Source of the DNA: Alphaproteobacteria bacterium
Lineage (GTDB): Bacteria; Pseudomonadota; Alphaproteobacteria; Caulobacterales; Hyphomonadaceae
Direction: 5' to 3'
Assembly (NCBI GenBank): GCA_018830285.1
Contig: JAHJSB010000010.1
Span: 123,578-187,577, forward strand
DNA length: 64,000 nucleotides
A model generated the notes under the pieces. The model was not told where the DNA came from. It saw only the letters and a program-made list of their open reading frames with translations, and did no database searches. Position numbers and translations under genes: made by a program. Shown piece by piece: positions 19,940 to 28,388 of the stretch (the stretch's first letter is position 1; every line of letters starts with the position of its first letter).

Positions 19940-19943
<4 letters not shown>
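19533..19943 (+). CDS. small lipoprotein inside the pdh operon
   Basis: A 136-residue predicted lipoprotein of unknown function. The N-terminus 'MMKRTGLILALTFMAACSPQ' is a lipoprotein signal with lipobox MAAC (Cys17), followed by a Pro/Ala/Thr-rich linker and a compact domain with two further Cys residues ('MMNLCGDDVP' and 'EYVCTPEMYES'), which could form a periplasmic disulfide. It starts 36 nt after pdhC and its TGA overlaps the lpd ATG in an ATGA, so it is co-translated with lpd. I do not recognise the family. Confidence 0.75.
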
Positions 19944-21361
<1,418 letters not shown>

Positions 21362-21431
21362 GGCAGGGGCCTTGCCCGCAGGCATCCACCCTTATACGCA
21401 GGAGCCAGCCCAAATCACTGGAGGACCCTGC

Positions 21432-22571
21432 GTGACCCGTCACCTGCTCATAGGCCTGACTGGCCTCCTGCTCGCCGCCTGCGCGCCTGCATCACCGCCC
21501 GAAACGGAGGCGCCCGTGTCCGCACCTGCAATCGTCCTTCCTCAGTCGCGCGACGGCGCCGTGACCGACCGGTTCGCCCGCATGGCGCTGCAATGCGTTC
21601 ACAAGGAATATCCCAACAAGATCAGCCACGTCATGAACAGCGATGCAGATGCGGCGACACCGCGCCAGCTGCATCCGGCTTTCTATGGCTGTTTCGACTG
21701 GCACTCCTCGGTGCACGGCCACTGGCTGCTCGCCCGCATCCTGAACACAGATCCCGAAACACCTTATCGCGCGGCCATCGTGGCCGCGCTCGGGCACAGT
21801 TTCACCCCGGAAAACATCGCAGGCGAGATTGCCTATTTCAAGGGCGCCGACCGGGCGAGCTTCGAGCGGCCCTATGGCACCGCCTGGTTCCTCCAGATGA
21901 TGACCGAACTGCGCGAGTCCGACCTGCCAGAAGCGACAAAATGGGTCGCGACGCTCGAACCGCTTGAGACCTTCATTATCGACGAAACATCAACATGGCT
22001 CACCAAGCTCGCCTATCCGATCCGCCTTGGCACCCACAACCAGACTGCGTTCGCGTTCGGCCTGATGCTGGACTGGGCCAGGGCGAACAATGCCGGCGCC
22101 TTCAATGCCCAGCTGACCCAGAAGGTGCTTGAATTCCATTCCAGCGACGTCAATTGCCCGCTCGCTTATGAACCGTCAGGCGAAGACTTCCTGTCGCCCT
22201 GCCTGATGGAAGCCGACCTCATGCGCCGCGTTATGCCGGCGGACCAGTATGCCGCATGGCTCTCGGCCTTTCTGCCGCAGCTGCCAACCACTGGCCGGTC
22301 GGACTGGCTGTTGCCCGGCGTCGTGCTCGACCCGACCGACGGCAAGCTCGTCCACCTTGATGGCGTGAACCTGTCGCGCGCCTGGGCACTCGAAGGCATC
22401 GCCAGCGCCTTGCCCGAAGGCGATGCGCGCATCGCGTCACTCCTCGCTGCCGCCGACGTACACAAGCAGACAGGCATCGCCGCCATCAGCGACGAACATT
22501 ATTCCGGCAGTCACTGGCTCGCGAGCTTTGCAACCTATCTCGAAACCCGTCGTGGGATCAGCCCGGAATGA
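21432..22571 (+). CDS. DUF2891 family lipoprotein
   Basis: A 379-residue predicted lipoprotein. The GTG at 21432 is chosen because GGAGGA stands just upstream and the product then starts with a clean signal, 'VTRHLLIGLTGLLLAACAP' (lipobox LAAC). The mature part follows DUF2891: 'ALQCVHKEYPNKISHVM', 'LHPAFYGCFDWHSSVHGHW' and 'YPIRLGTHNQTAFAFGL'. The family has an all-helical, toroid-like look and several conserved His and Trp; its function is not established. The stop overlaps the Nramp ATG (ATGA at 22568-22571), so it belongs to the 5-oxoprolinase operon. Confidence 0.85.
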   Translation: MTRHLLIGLTGLLLAACAPASPPETEAPVSAPAIVLPQSRDGAVTDRFARMALQCVHKEYPNKISHVMNSDADAATPRQLHPAFYGCFDWHSSVHGHWLLARILNTDPETPYRAAIVAALGHSFTPENIAGEIAYFKGADRASFERPYGTAWFLQMMTELRESDLPEATKWVATLEPLETFIIDETSTWLTKLAYPIRLGTHNQTAFAFGLMLDWARANNAGAFNAQLTQKVLEFHSSDVNCPLAYEPSGEDFLSPCLMEADLMRRVMPADQYAAWLSAFLPQLPTTGRSDWLLPGVVLDPTDGKLVHLDGVNLSRAWALEGIASALPEGDARIASLLAAADVHKQTGIAAISDEHYSGSHWLASFATYLETRRGISPE

Positions 22572-23776
22572 AACTTCCCATCGGCCCCGGCGCACTCGTC
22601 GCAGCCGCCTTCATCGGTCCCGGCACCGTCACGGCCTGCACGCTCGCGGGCGCGAATTTCGGCTTTGCACTTGTCTGGGCGCTGGTCTTTGCCACGCTGG
22701 CAACCATCATCCTTCAGGATATGGCGGCCCGGCTCGGTGTCATGGGGCGTGTTGGTCTCGGCGAAGCCTTGGTCAGCGGCACGGGGAACATTTTCCTGAA
22801 ATGGGGCGCGGCGGGTCTGGTCCTCACCGCACTCGCCCTCGGCAATGCCGCCTACGAAGCCGGCAACCTGTCGGGGGGTGCGCTCGGCCTCGAAGCGATC
22901 GTGGGTGAGGGCATCGAAACCCGCCGGATCATCGTGCTTGCGCTCGCTTCAATGGCAGGCGCCGTGCTCGTGTTTGGACGCTACCAGCTTATCCAGCGCT
23001 TGCTGGTCGCACTGGTCATCGTCATGAGCCTCGCGTTCGCTGGCAGCGCCATCCTCGTCCGGCCCGACATCGGCGCCATGCTGTACGGACTCGTCCCGCG
23101 TGTACCTGAGGGCGGCCTCCTGACATCCATCGCCCTCATCGGCACCACGATCGTTCCCTATAATCTCTTCCTCCACGCCGCCTCGGCGCGCGAGCACTGG
23201 CCGGATGCTACACCGCAGGCATTGGCCGAAGCGCAGACAGACACGCGCGTCTCCGTCGGTCTAGGCGGCCTCATCTCGATCCTGATCCTCACGACGGCGG
23301 CCTCCAGCCTGTTTGCCAACGGCCAGCAGGTATCAAGCGCTGCAGACATGGCAGGGGCCATTGCACCGACCTATGGCGAGGCAGCCCGCTACCTTGTTGG
23401 CATTGGCCTGTTCGCTGCTGGCCTGACGTCTTCCATCACCGCGCCGCTCGCAACCGCCTACGCGCTCAGCGAGATTGCCGGCAAACCCCGTTCCGGGAAA
23501 CTGTTCAAAGGTGTCGCCTTTGCGATTCTTCTGATTGGCACAGCCGTGGCGCTGATCGGGTACAAGCCCATCAGCATCATCCTCGTCGCTCAGGTCGCAA
23601 ACGGCATCCTCCTGCCTGTCGTCGCCATCTTCCTGCTTGTTGCCATGAACCGGCGTTCACTGCTGGGCGACCGCGTGAATGGCCCCATCGCCAACCTGCT
23701 CGGTGGCGTCGTCATCCTGATCACGCTTGGCCTCGGTCTGCGTCTTGTCCTGCGCGCCTTCGGGGTGTGGCCATGA
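22568..23776 (+). CDS. Nramp-family transporter with non-canonical metal site
   Basis: A 402-residue polytopic membrane protein, about eleven transmembrane segments, of the Nramp/MntH family. The TM1 metal motif DPGN is replaced by GPGT (residues 17-20, 'FIGPGTVTAC') and the TM6 motif around MPHN is 'IVPYNLFLHAAS', so both the Asp and the Met ligands of canonical Mn/Fe transporters are missing. The substrate is therefore probably not a classical divalent transition metal. It overlaps the DUF2891 gene and pxpA by ATGA at each end. A related Nramp gene (ycsG) stands beside the 5-oxoprolinase genes of Bacillus subtilis, so a link to 5-oxoproline or a similar substrate is a reasonable inference. 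Confidence 0.85.
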   Translation: MKLPIGPGALVAAAFIGPGTVTACTLAGANFGFALVWALVFATLATIILQDMAARLGVMGRVGLGEALVSGTGNIFLKWGAAGLVLTALALGNAAYEAGNLSGGALGLEAIVGEGIETRRIIVLALASMAGAVLVFGRYQLIQRLLVALVIVMSLAFAGSAILVRPDIGAMLYGLVPRVPEGGLLTSIALIGTTIVPYNLFLHAASAREHWPDATPQALAEAQTDTRVSVGLGGLISILILTTAASSLFANGQQVSSAADMAGAIAPTYGEAARYLVGIGLFAAGLTSSITAPLATAYALSEIAGKPRSGKLFKGVAFAILLIGTAVALIGYKPISIILVAQVANGILLPVVAIFLLVAMNRRSLLGDRVNGPIANLLGGVVILITLGLGLRLVLRAFGVWP

Positions 23777-24534
23777 CAAAAGCGATCTGCCTCAATGCCG
23801 ATATCGGGGAACTGGCCGGCGCCAATGGCCGCGCGCTGGACCGCGCCATGCTGGACGTCGTTACCCGGTGCAGCATCGCCTGCGGTGGTCATGCAGGCGA
23901 TCAGGAAAGCATGGCGGCCACCGTCAAGGCGGCAGACGCCCGCAACGTCCAGATGGGCGCCCACCCGTCCTATCCGGACCTTGAAGGCTTTGGCCGCAAA
24001 GAGATGAAACTGTCGCGGGTCGAGCTCAGTGCCACCCTGCTGAACCAGGTCCGCGCCCTTGCTGCTATCACCCGCGAACGCGGCGTCACGATCTCCCATC
24101 TCAAGCCTCATGGGGCCCTCTACAATACGGCCGCACGGGATGAAGACATTGCGCGCACCATCGTCGACGTGACGATCCAGTCGCGCATCCCGCTCCTGAT
24201 CGGTCCGCCCAATTCCAGGCTGCAGGCGGCGGCTGACTATGCGGGCCTCCCATACCTCTCTGAAGGCTTTGCCGACCGGTCCTATGAAGCCTCCGGCCAC
24301 CTCACACCGCGCACCATGGACGGCGCTGTCATCGAGTCCGACGCAGACCGGATCCGGCAAGCCGTCCAGATCGCCTCGACCGGCGCCGTCACTACCCGCA
24401 CCGGCGAGACCATCGAGCTGCCGGTCCGGACAATCTGCGTGCATGGCGAAACGCCCGGTGCCCTCGCCAGTGCGCGCAGCATCCGCGACGCGCTCCAGCA
24501 TGCCGGTGTCGCGGTCATCGCCGTCGAGCCATGA
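23773..24534 (+). CDS. pxpA: 5-oxoprolinase subunit PxpA (LamB/YcsF family)
   Basis: A 253-residue cytoplasmic protein from the ATG at 23773, which overlaps the Nramp stop; a GTG six bases earlier is possible but unneeded. LamB/YcsF signatures are visible: 'CLNADIGE' for the usual DLNCDxGE, 'CSIACGGHAGD', 'VQMGAHPSYPD', 'ISHLKPHGALYN', 'SEGFADRSYEASG' and 'ICVHGETPGAL'. PxpA acts with PxpB and PxpC to cleave 5-oxoproline (pyroglutamate) to glutamate using ATP. All three subunits are here in order A-B-C with ATGA overlaps. Confidence 0.93.
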   Translation: MTKAICLNADIGELAGANGRALDRAMLDVVTRCSIACGGHAGDQESMAATVKAADARNVQMGAHPSYPDLEGFGRKEMKLSRVELSATLLNQVRALAAITRERGVTISHLKPHGALYNTAARDEDIARTIVDVTIQSRIPLLIGPPNSRLQAAADYAGLPYLSEGFADRSYEASGHLTPRTMDGAVIESDADRIRQAVQIASTGAVTTRTGETIELPVRTICVHGETPGALASARSIRDALQHAGVAVIAVEP

Positions 24535-25166
24535 ACGATCCTGCCATCACGTTCTGCGGTGACGACGCACTGCGCCTCTCTGCGCCGGACAGAGACGAAC
24601 GTCTCGCGCGTGCCCGCCAGCTTCGGACGACAGGAGACTGGCTCGAAGTGGTGCCCGGCCGCCGAGACGTGACCGTGCAGTTCGACCCGCTCCGACATAC
24701 CCCGACCGAGGCTCTGGCACACCTCTCCCACACCCTTGCCACCCCCGCGCCACCCCCATCCCGCACCCTCGAAACGGTCGAACTGCCGGTGCATTTCGGG
24801 GGCAAAAACGGCCCGGACCTTGCCGACATTTCCAACCGGACAGGCCTGTCTGAAGCCGAGGTAGTTTCACGCCTTCTGTCTGAGCCGTTGCAGATTGACA
24901 TGCTCGGCTTCACACCCGGATTTGCCTATATGTCCGGCCTTGACGACACGATTGAAATTCCTCGCCTCCTGCAACCGCGACAACAGGTTCCGGCAGGATC
25001 CATCGGCCTCATCACGGGCCAGTGCGGTCTCTACGCCTTGGCAGGCCCCGGTGGCTGGCCGATCATCGGCCGAACGCCGGTGTCCCTCTTCGACCCCGTC
25101 TCTGACAATCCCTTCCGCCTGCAGCCCGGCATGCAGGTCCGGCTGGTTGACGCCGCCGCGTCATGA
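24531..25166 (+). CDS. pxpB: 5-oxoprolinase subunit PxpB (KipI family)
   Basis: A 211-residue protein of the KipI/allophanate hydrolase subunit 1 family (cyclophilin-like fold). The family motif 'MLGFTPGFAYMSGLD' and 'RLLQPRQQVPAGSIGLITGQCGLYA', 'GGWPIIGRTPVSLFD' are clear. KipI was first described in Bacillus as an inhibitor of the sporulation kinase KinA, but the conserved role with PxpA and PxpC is 5-oxoprolinase. It overlaps both neighbours by four bases. Confidence 0.93.
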   Translation: MNDPAITFCGDDALRLSAPDRDERLARARQLRTTGDWLEVVPGRRDVTVQFDPLRHTPTEALAHLSHTLATPAPPPSRTLETVELPVHFGGKNGPDLADISNRTGLSEAEVVSRLLSEPLQIDMLGFTPGFAYMSGLDDTIEIPRLLQPRQQVPAGSIGLITGQCGLYALAGPGGWPIIGRTPVSLFDPVSDNPFRLQPGMQVRLVDAAAS

Positions 25167-26089
25167 CCCTCACCATCCTCCAGCCCGGCGTCCAGGCAAC
25201 CCTTCAGGGTACCCCGCGTATTGGGGCCCGGCATCTTGGTGTGCCCGCCAGCGGTCCGGCCGATCCTTTGTCCATGGCCCTCGCCAACCGCCTCGTCGGC
25301 AATGCCAGCGATGCGACCGCCATCGAGATCACCTTTGGCGGCGCAGCGATCCGATTCGACACACCTGTCAGCTTTGCCGTCACCGGCGCACAATCTGCAC
25401 TGACGTTTGCAGGTCAGGTAGTTGCCCTTCACGCCGCCCATACGGCTCAGGCGGGAGACGAACTCCACATCGCGCCCGCCCGTCAGGGCTGCCGCATCTA
25501 CGTCGCCATCGCCGCGAATATTGACGCAAACGTCTTCCTCGGCTCGACCTCGACCTATCTCCCGGCTGCGCTCGGCGGGCATGAGGGCAGGGCGCTCAAG
25601 GCGGGCGACACGATCAATCTGGCGTCGGTCCGTGTCATCCCATCCATGGAGACGCCGGAAGACCTTCACCCCGTCTGCAGCAACAGCTACGCATTGCGGG
25701 CCGTGGAAGGGCCGGACTTTCCAGCCTCGGCCCGTCGCATGTGGGACGAAACCTTCACCGCCACACGACGCGCTAGCCGCATGGGGGTCGAACTCGAAGG
25801 GGCCTTTCCCCACATTCCAGAGGACGCAAGCCACCCAAGCGCCGCCATCTTCCCCGGCGCGCTGCAACTGCCTTCCGGCGGACGCGGTTTCCTGCTTCTC
25901 GCCGACGCACAGACCACCGGCGGCTATCCGCATCTCCTGCAGGTCATCCGCGCCGACCGGCACCTGCTTGGCCAGGTCCGCCCCGGCGACCGTATCCGTT
26001 TCCTGCACAGGACACAGCAGCAGGCGACCGATGCCCTGCGCGCCAAGCAGGCCTTGCTGTCCGCTTGGCTGCCGGATTTTCACCTCTGA
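25163..26089 (+). CDS. pxpC: 5-oxoprolinase subunit PxpC (KipA family)
   Basis: A 308-residue protein of the KipA/allophanate hydrolase subunit 2 family. Signatures are 'GARHLGVPASGPADPLSM', 'ANRLVGNASDATAIEITFGG', 'CRIYVAIAANIDANVFLGS' and 'LLADAQTTGGYPHLLQVI', all typical of the PxpC beta-rich domain. Together with PxpB it forms the partner complex of PxpA. It is the last gene of the five-gene ATGA-linked operon; the SOS promoter of imuA follows about 15 bases later. Confidence 0.93.
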   Translation: MTLTILQPGVQATLQGTPRIGARHLGVPASGPADPLSMALANRLVGNASDATAIEITFGGAAIRFDTPVSFAVTGAQSALTFAGQVVALHAAHTAQAGDELHIAPARQGCRIYVAIAANIDANVFLGSTSTYLPAALGGHEGRALKAGDTINLASVRVIPSMETPEDLHPVCSNSYALRAVEGPDFPASARRMWDETFTATRRASRMGVELEGAFPHIPEDASHPSAAIFPGALQLPSGGRGFLLLADAQTTGGYPHLLQVIRADRHLLGQVRPGDRIRFLHRTQQQATDALRAKQALLSAWLPDFHL

Positions 26090-26103
26090 ATCCGCGCCTC
26101 AGC

Positions 26104-26135
26104 TTGACTCCGAAGCAAAAGAACAAAATAAGAAC
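26104..26135 (+). promoter_or_regulatory. SOS promoter with LexA box for imuA-imuB-dnaE2
   Basis: GAAC (26121-26124), seven bases, GAAC (26132-26135) is an exact match to the alphaproteobacterial LexA operator, the reverse complement of GTTC-N7-GTTC. A -35-like TTGACT lies at 26104-26109, which puts the -10 inside the operator and the likely transcript start at or near the imuA ATG (26138). LexA bound here would block RNA polymerase directly. Confidence 0.88.
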
Positions 26136-26137
26136 AT

Positions 26138-26893
26138 ATGGACCTCGCAACCCTCAAGGCGAACGGCATCGTGCGTACCCAGACGGCGCGTCCGCCCGTG
26201 CGCGCCGTCTTTCCCTTCGGCCTGAGTCAGACAGGTGTGCATGAACTGGCAGAGGCGCGTTTCGGAGACATGCCGGCGCTGACCGGCTTTGCCCTGGCTG
26301 CCCGTAACGAGGGACAAAATCGAGGCAGGGCAGGGGCCATTCTATGGGTCACACAGGCAGGGTTAGGCATGGAACATGGTCTCGTGCCTGATGGTGCCCT
26401 GCGGACCTTCTCTCCCCATCACACGCCACGACTGGTCGTGCGACCGGGCAAGCTGGCCGACGCGCTCTGGACCATCGAGGAAGCCATTGCCTCCAGCGCC
26501 GTCTCCCTCGTCGTCGCCGAGATATCCGGCGCCGACTTTACCGCCACGCGCCGCCTCGCGCTCGCCTCCGGCCGGCACGGCGTGCCCGTGGTCCTCCTCA
26601 TGCCCTATGGACGGGAAGGGGCAACCGCCGCCGAGGCACGCTGGCGCATTGCCCCCAGGCCCTCCGCCCCCAACCGCTACGATTCCCGTGCCCCCGGCGC
26701 GCCCCGCTGGCACGTCGTCCTCGAGCGCTCCCGTACCGCCCCGCATCTCGCCGGGCGCAGCTTTGACCTTGAGTGGAACGATGAAACGCTATCTCTCACT
26801 GTGGTTCCCGGACTGGCCGCTGGACAGGTTACGCCGCCAGCACCTCCGCGCCGCGGGCCGTCCGATGCGTCCGGCATCCGCCGGGCCAGCTGA
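26138..26893 (+). CDS. imuA: ImuA-type RecA-like mutasome protein
   Basis: A 251-residue ImuA, a RecA/SulA-like protein of the damage-inducible mutasome, with 'FPFGLSQTGVHELAEARFGD' and 'GAILWVTQAGLGMEHGLVPDGAL' as landmarks and 'HVVLERSRTAPHLAGRSFDLEWNDE' spread over its C-terminal part. No intact Walker A is visible. The ATG lies only two bases after the LexA box, so no Shine-Dalgarno sequence can fit; a leaderless transcript or a start at the GTG twelve codons in are the options. Its 3' end overlaps imuB by 113 bases in another frame. Confidence 0.85.
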   Translation: MDLATLKANGIVRTQTARPPVRAVFPFGLSQTGVHELAEARFGDMPALTGFALAARNEGQNRGRAGAILWVTQAGLGMEHGLVPDGALRTFSPHHTPRLVVRPGKLADALWTIEEAIASSAVSLVVAEISGADFTATRRLALASGRHGVPVVLLMPYGREGATAAEARWRIAPRPSAPNRYDSRAPGAPRWHVVLERSRTAPHLAGRSFDLEWNDETLSLTVVPGLAAGQVTPPAPPRRGPSDASGIRRAS

Positions 26894-28388
26894 CCCGCCG
26901 CCCTTCGTCCTGACGGAAAGCGCGCAGGCGGGCCTGATCGTTGCCGCCGCGAACCGCACCGCCCTGGACCTCGGCATCGCACCCGGCCTGCGATTCACCG
27001 ATGCCCGCGCCCGTGCGCCCCAGCTCCTGTCCGGAGAAATCGACCGTGAGGCCGATGCGCGGGGCCTGCGGAACCTCGCCGCCTGGATGGTCCGCTGGAC
27101 ACCTCTGGCAGCACTTGATGGCCTGGATGGCCTGATGCTCGAAACGACCGGCTGCGACCATTTACATGGCGGTGAGGCAGCCATGGTCGCAGCGCTCTCG
27201 CAGCGCCTCACGCGCGCTGGCTATGCGCACAGGATGGGTCTCGCCGGTACGCCCGGCGCCGCCTCGGCCCTCGCGCGCGCAGCAGCGAAAGAGGGCCTCC
27301 CGGCGCTGCTGCCTGAAGGCGCCGAACGGGACGGCCTCGCCGAGCTGCCGGTCGCCGCGCTCCGCCTCTCAAACGAGGCCGTAACCCTGCTGCGCCGTTT
27401 CGGCTTGCCCCGGATCGGCCAACTCTACGGCATTGATCGCAAGGCGCTGGCCCGGCGCTTCCAGTCCCGCGACATGGCCGATGCGGCCTGCCTCCGGCTC
27501 GACCAGGCGCTTGGGCTGCGCATCGAACCGCTCCGGCCCCTCCAGCCACCGCCCGCCCATTCGGTACGCCTGCCATGCCCGGAACCCATCGCCAGCAGCG
27601 AGGCGGTGGTCGAGGGCCTTCGGCAGATCACGGAAACCCTTTGCGCGGACCTCGCGCGTCTTGGCCAGGGCGCCCGCAGCTTTGCCTTCCACGCCTTCAA
27701 GTCCGATGGCGAGGTCTCCAGCCTCACCGTCACCACCGCCCGGCCAGTGCGGACGCCCGCACACATCCAGCGTCTGTTCCGCGAGACGCTGGACAGTATC
27801 GATCCCGGCTTCGGGATCGATCTTCTCCTTCTCGAAGCGCGCCGCACCGGACCGATGAACGTCAGTGCCGTGGCCCTCTCGGGCGACCTCGCCGCCAGTG
27901 ACACGGACGACGCGGCACTGGCCGCCCTCGCTGACCGGATCGTCGCAAAACTAGGTCCGGGCAGTGTCCGGGTGAACACGCCGCAGGAGAGTCATGCCCC
28001 GGACCGGGCCGAGCATTGGCACCCCTATGACGGGGCCCTGCCGCCCCCGTCCCACACCCATGCCACCACCGGCCCGCGCCCCGTCCGCATGCTCTCCCAC
28101 CCCGAACGCGTCGACGTTATTGCCGAGGTACCGGACGGCCCGCCGCTGCGCTTTGTCTGGCGCCGTGTCGTGCGGACTGTCTCGCGCGCCGACGGCCCCG
28201 AGCGCATCAATCCGGAATGGTGGCGCAGCCTGCCGCCTGTAGGCGGCACTGGAAAAATGCCCCGCGCCCGCGACTATTACCGGGTCGAAGACAGCAAGGG
28301 TGGGCGCTACTGGCTGTTCCGCGACGGCCTGTATGACGATGACCGTGGCGCCGCGCCCGAATGGTATGTGCAGGGCCTTTTCGCATGA
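26781..28388 (+). CDS. imuB: ImuB, Y-family polymerase-like mutasome protein
   Basis: A 535-residue Y-family (UmuC/DinB-like) protein. The ATG at 26781 gives the characteristic ImuB N-terminus 'MKRYLSLWFPDWPLDRLRR'; the longer open frame upstream lies antiphase inside imuA and is not coding. Further landmarks are 'AANRTALDLGIAPGLRFTDARA', in pieces, and 'LPRIGQLYGIDRKALARRF' of the thumb/HhH region. ImuB proteins lack the catalytic acidic residues of active Y-family polymerases and work as a clamp-binding hub for DnaE2 and ImuA. The TGA stop overlaps the dnaE2 ATG (ATGA). Confidence 0.93.
   Translation: MKRYLSLWFPDWPLDRLRRQHLRAAGRPMRPASAGPADPPPFVLTESAQAGLIVAAANRTALDLGIAPGLRFTDARARAPQLLSGEIDREADARGLRNLAAWMVRWTPLAALDGLDGLMLETTGCDHLHGGEAAMVAALSQRLTRAGYAHRMGLAGTPGAASALARAAAKEGLPALLPEGAERDGLAELPVAALRLSNEAVTLLRRFGLPRIGQLYGIDRKALARRFQSRDMADAACLRLDQALGLRIEPLRPLQPPPAHSVRLPCPEPIASSEAVVEGLRQITETLCADLARLGQGARSFAFHAFKSDGEVSSLTVTTARPVRTPAHIQRLFRETLDSIDPGFGIDLLLLEARRTGPMNVSAVALSGDLAASDTDDAALAALADRIVAKLGPGSVRVNTPQESHAPDRAEHWHPYDGALPPPSHTHATTGPRPVRMLSHPERVDVIAEVPDGPPLRFVWRRVVRTVSRADGPERINPEWWRSLPPVGGTGKMPRARDYYRVEDSKGGRYWLFRDGLYDDDRGAAPEWYVQGLFA

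Noticed and set aside
25031..26083. 350-codon minus-strand frame opposite pxpC
   Set aside because: Shadow of pxpC, which has all family motifs.
26376..26780. 5' extension of the imuB frame
   Set aside because: Lies inside imuA in another frame, is Pro/Ser/Arg-rich noise, and the true ImuB N-terminus is at 26781.
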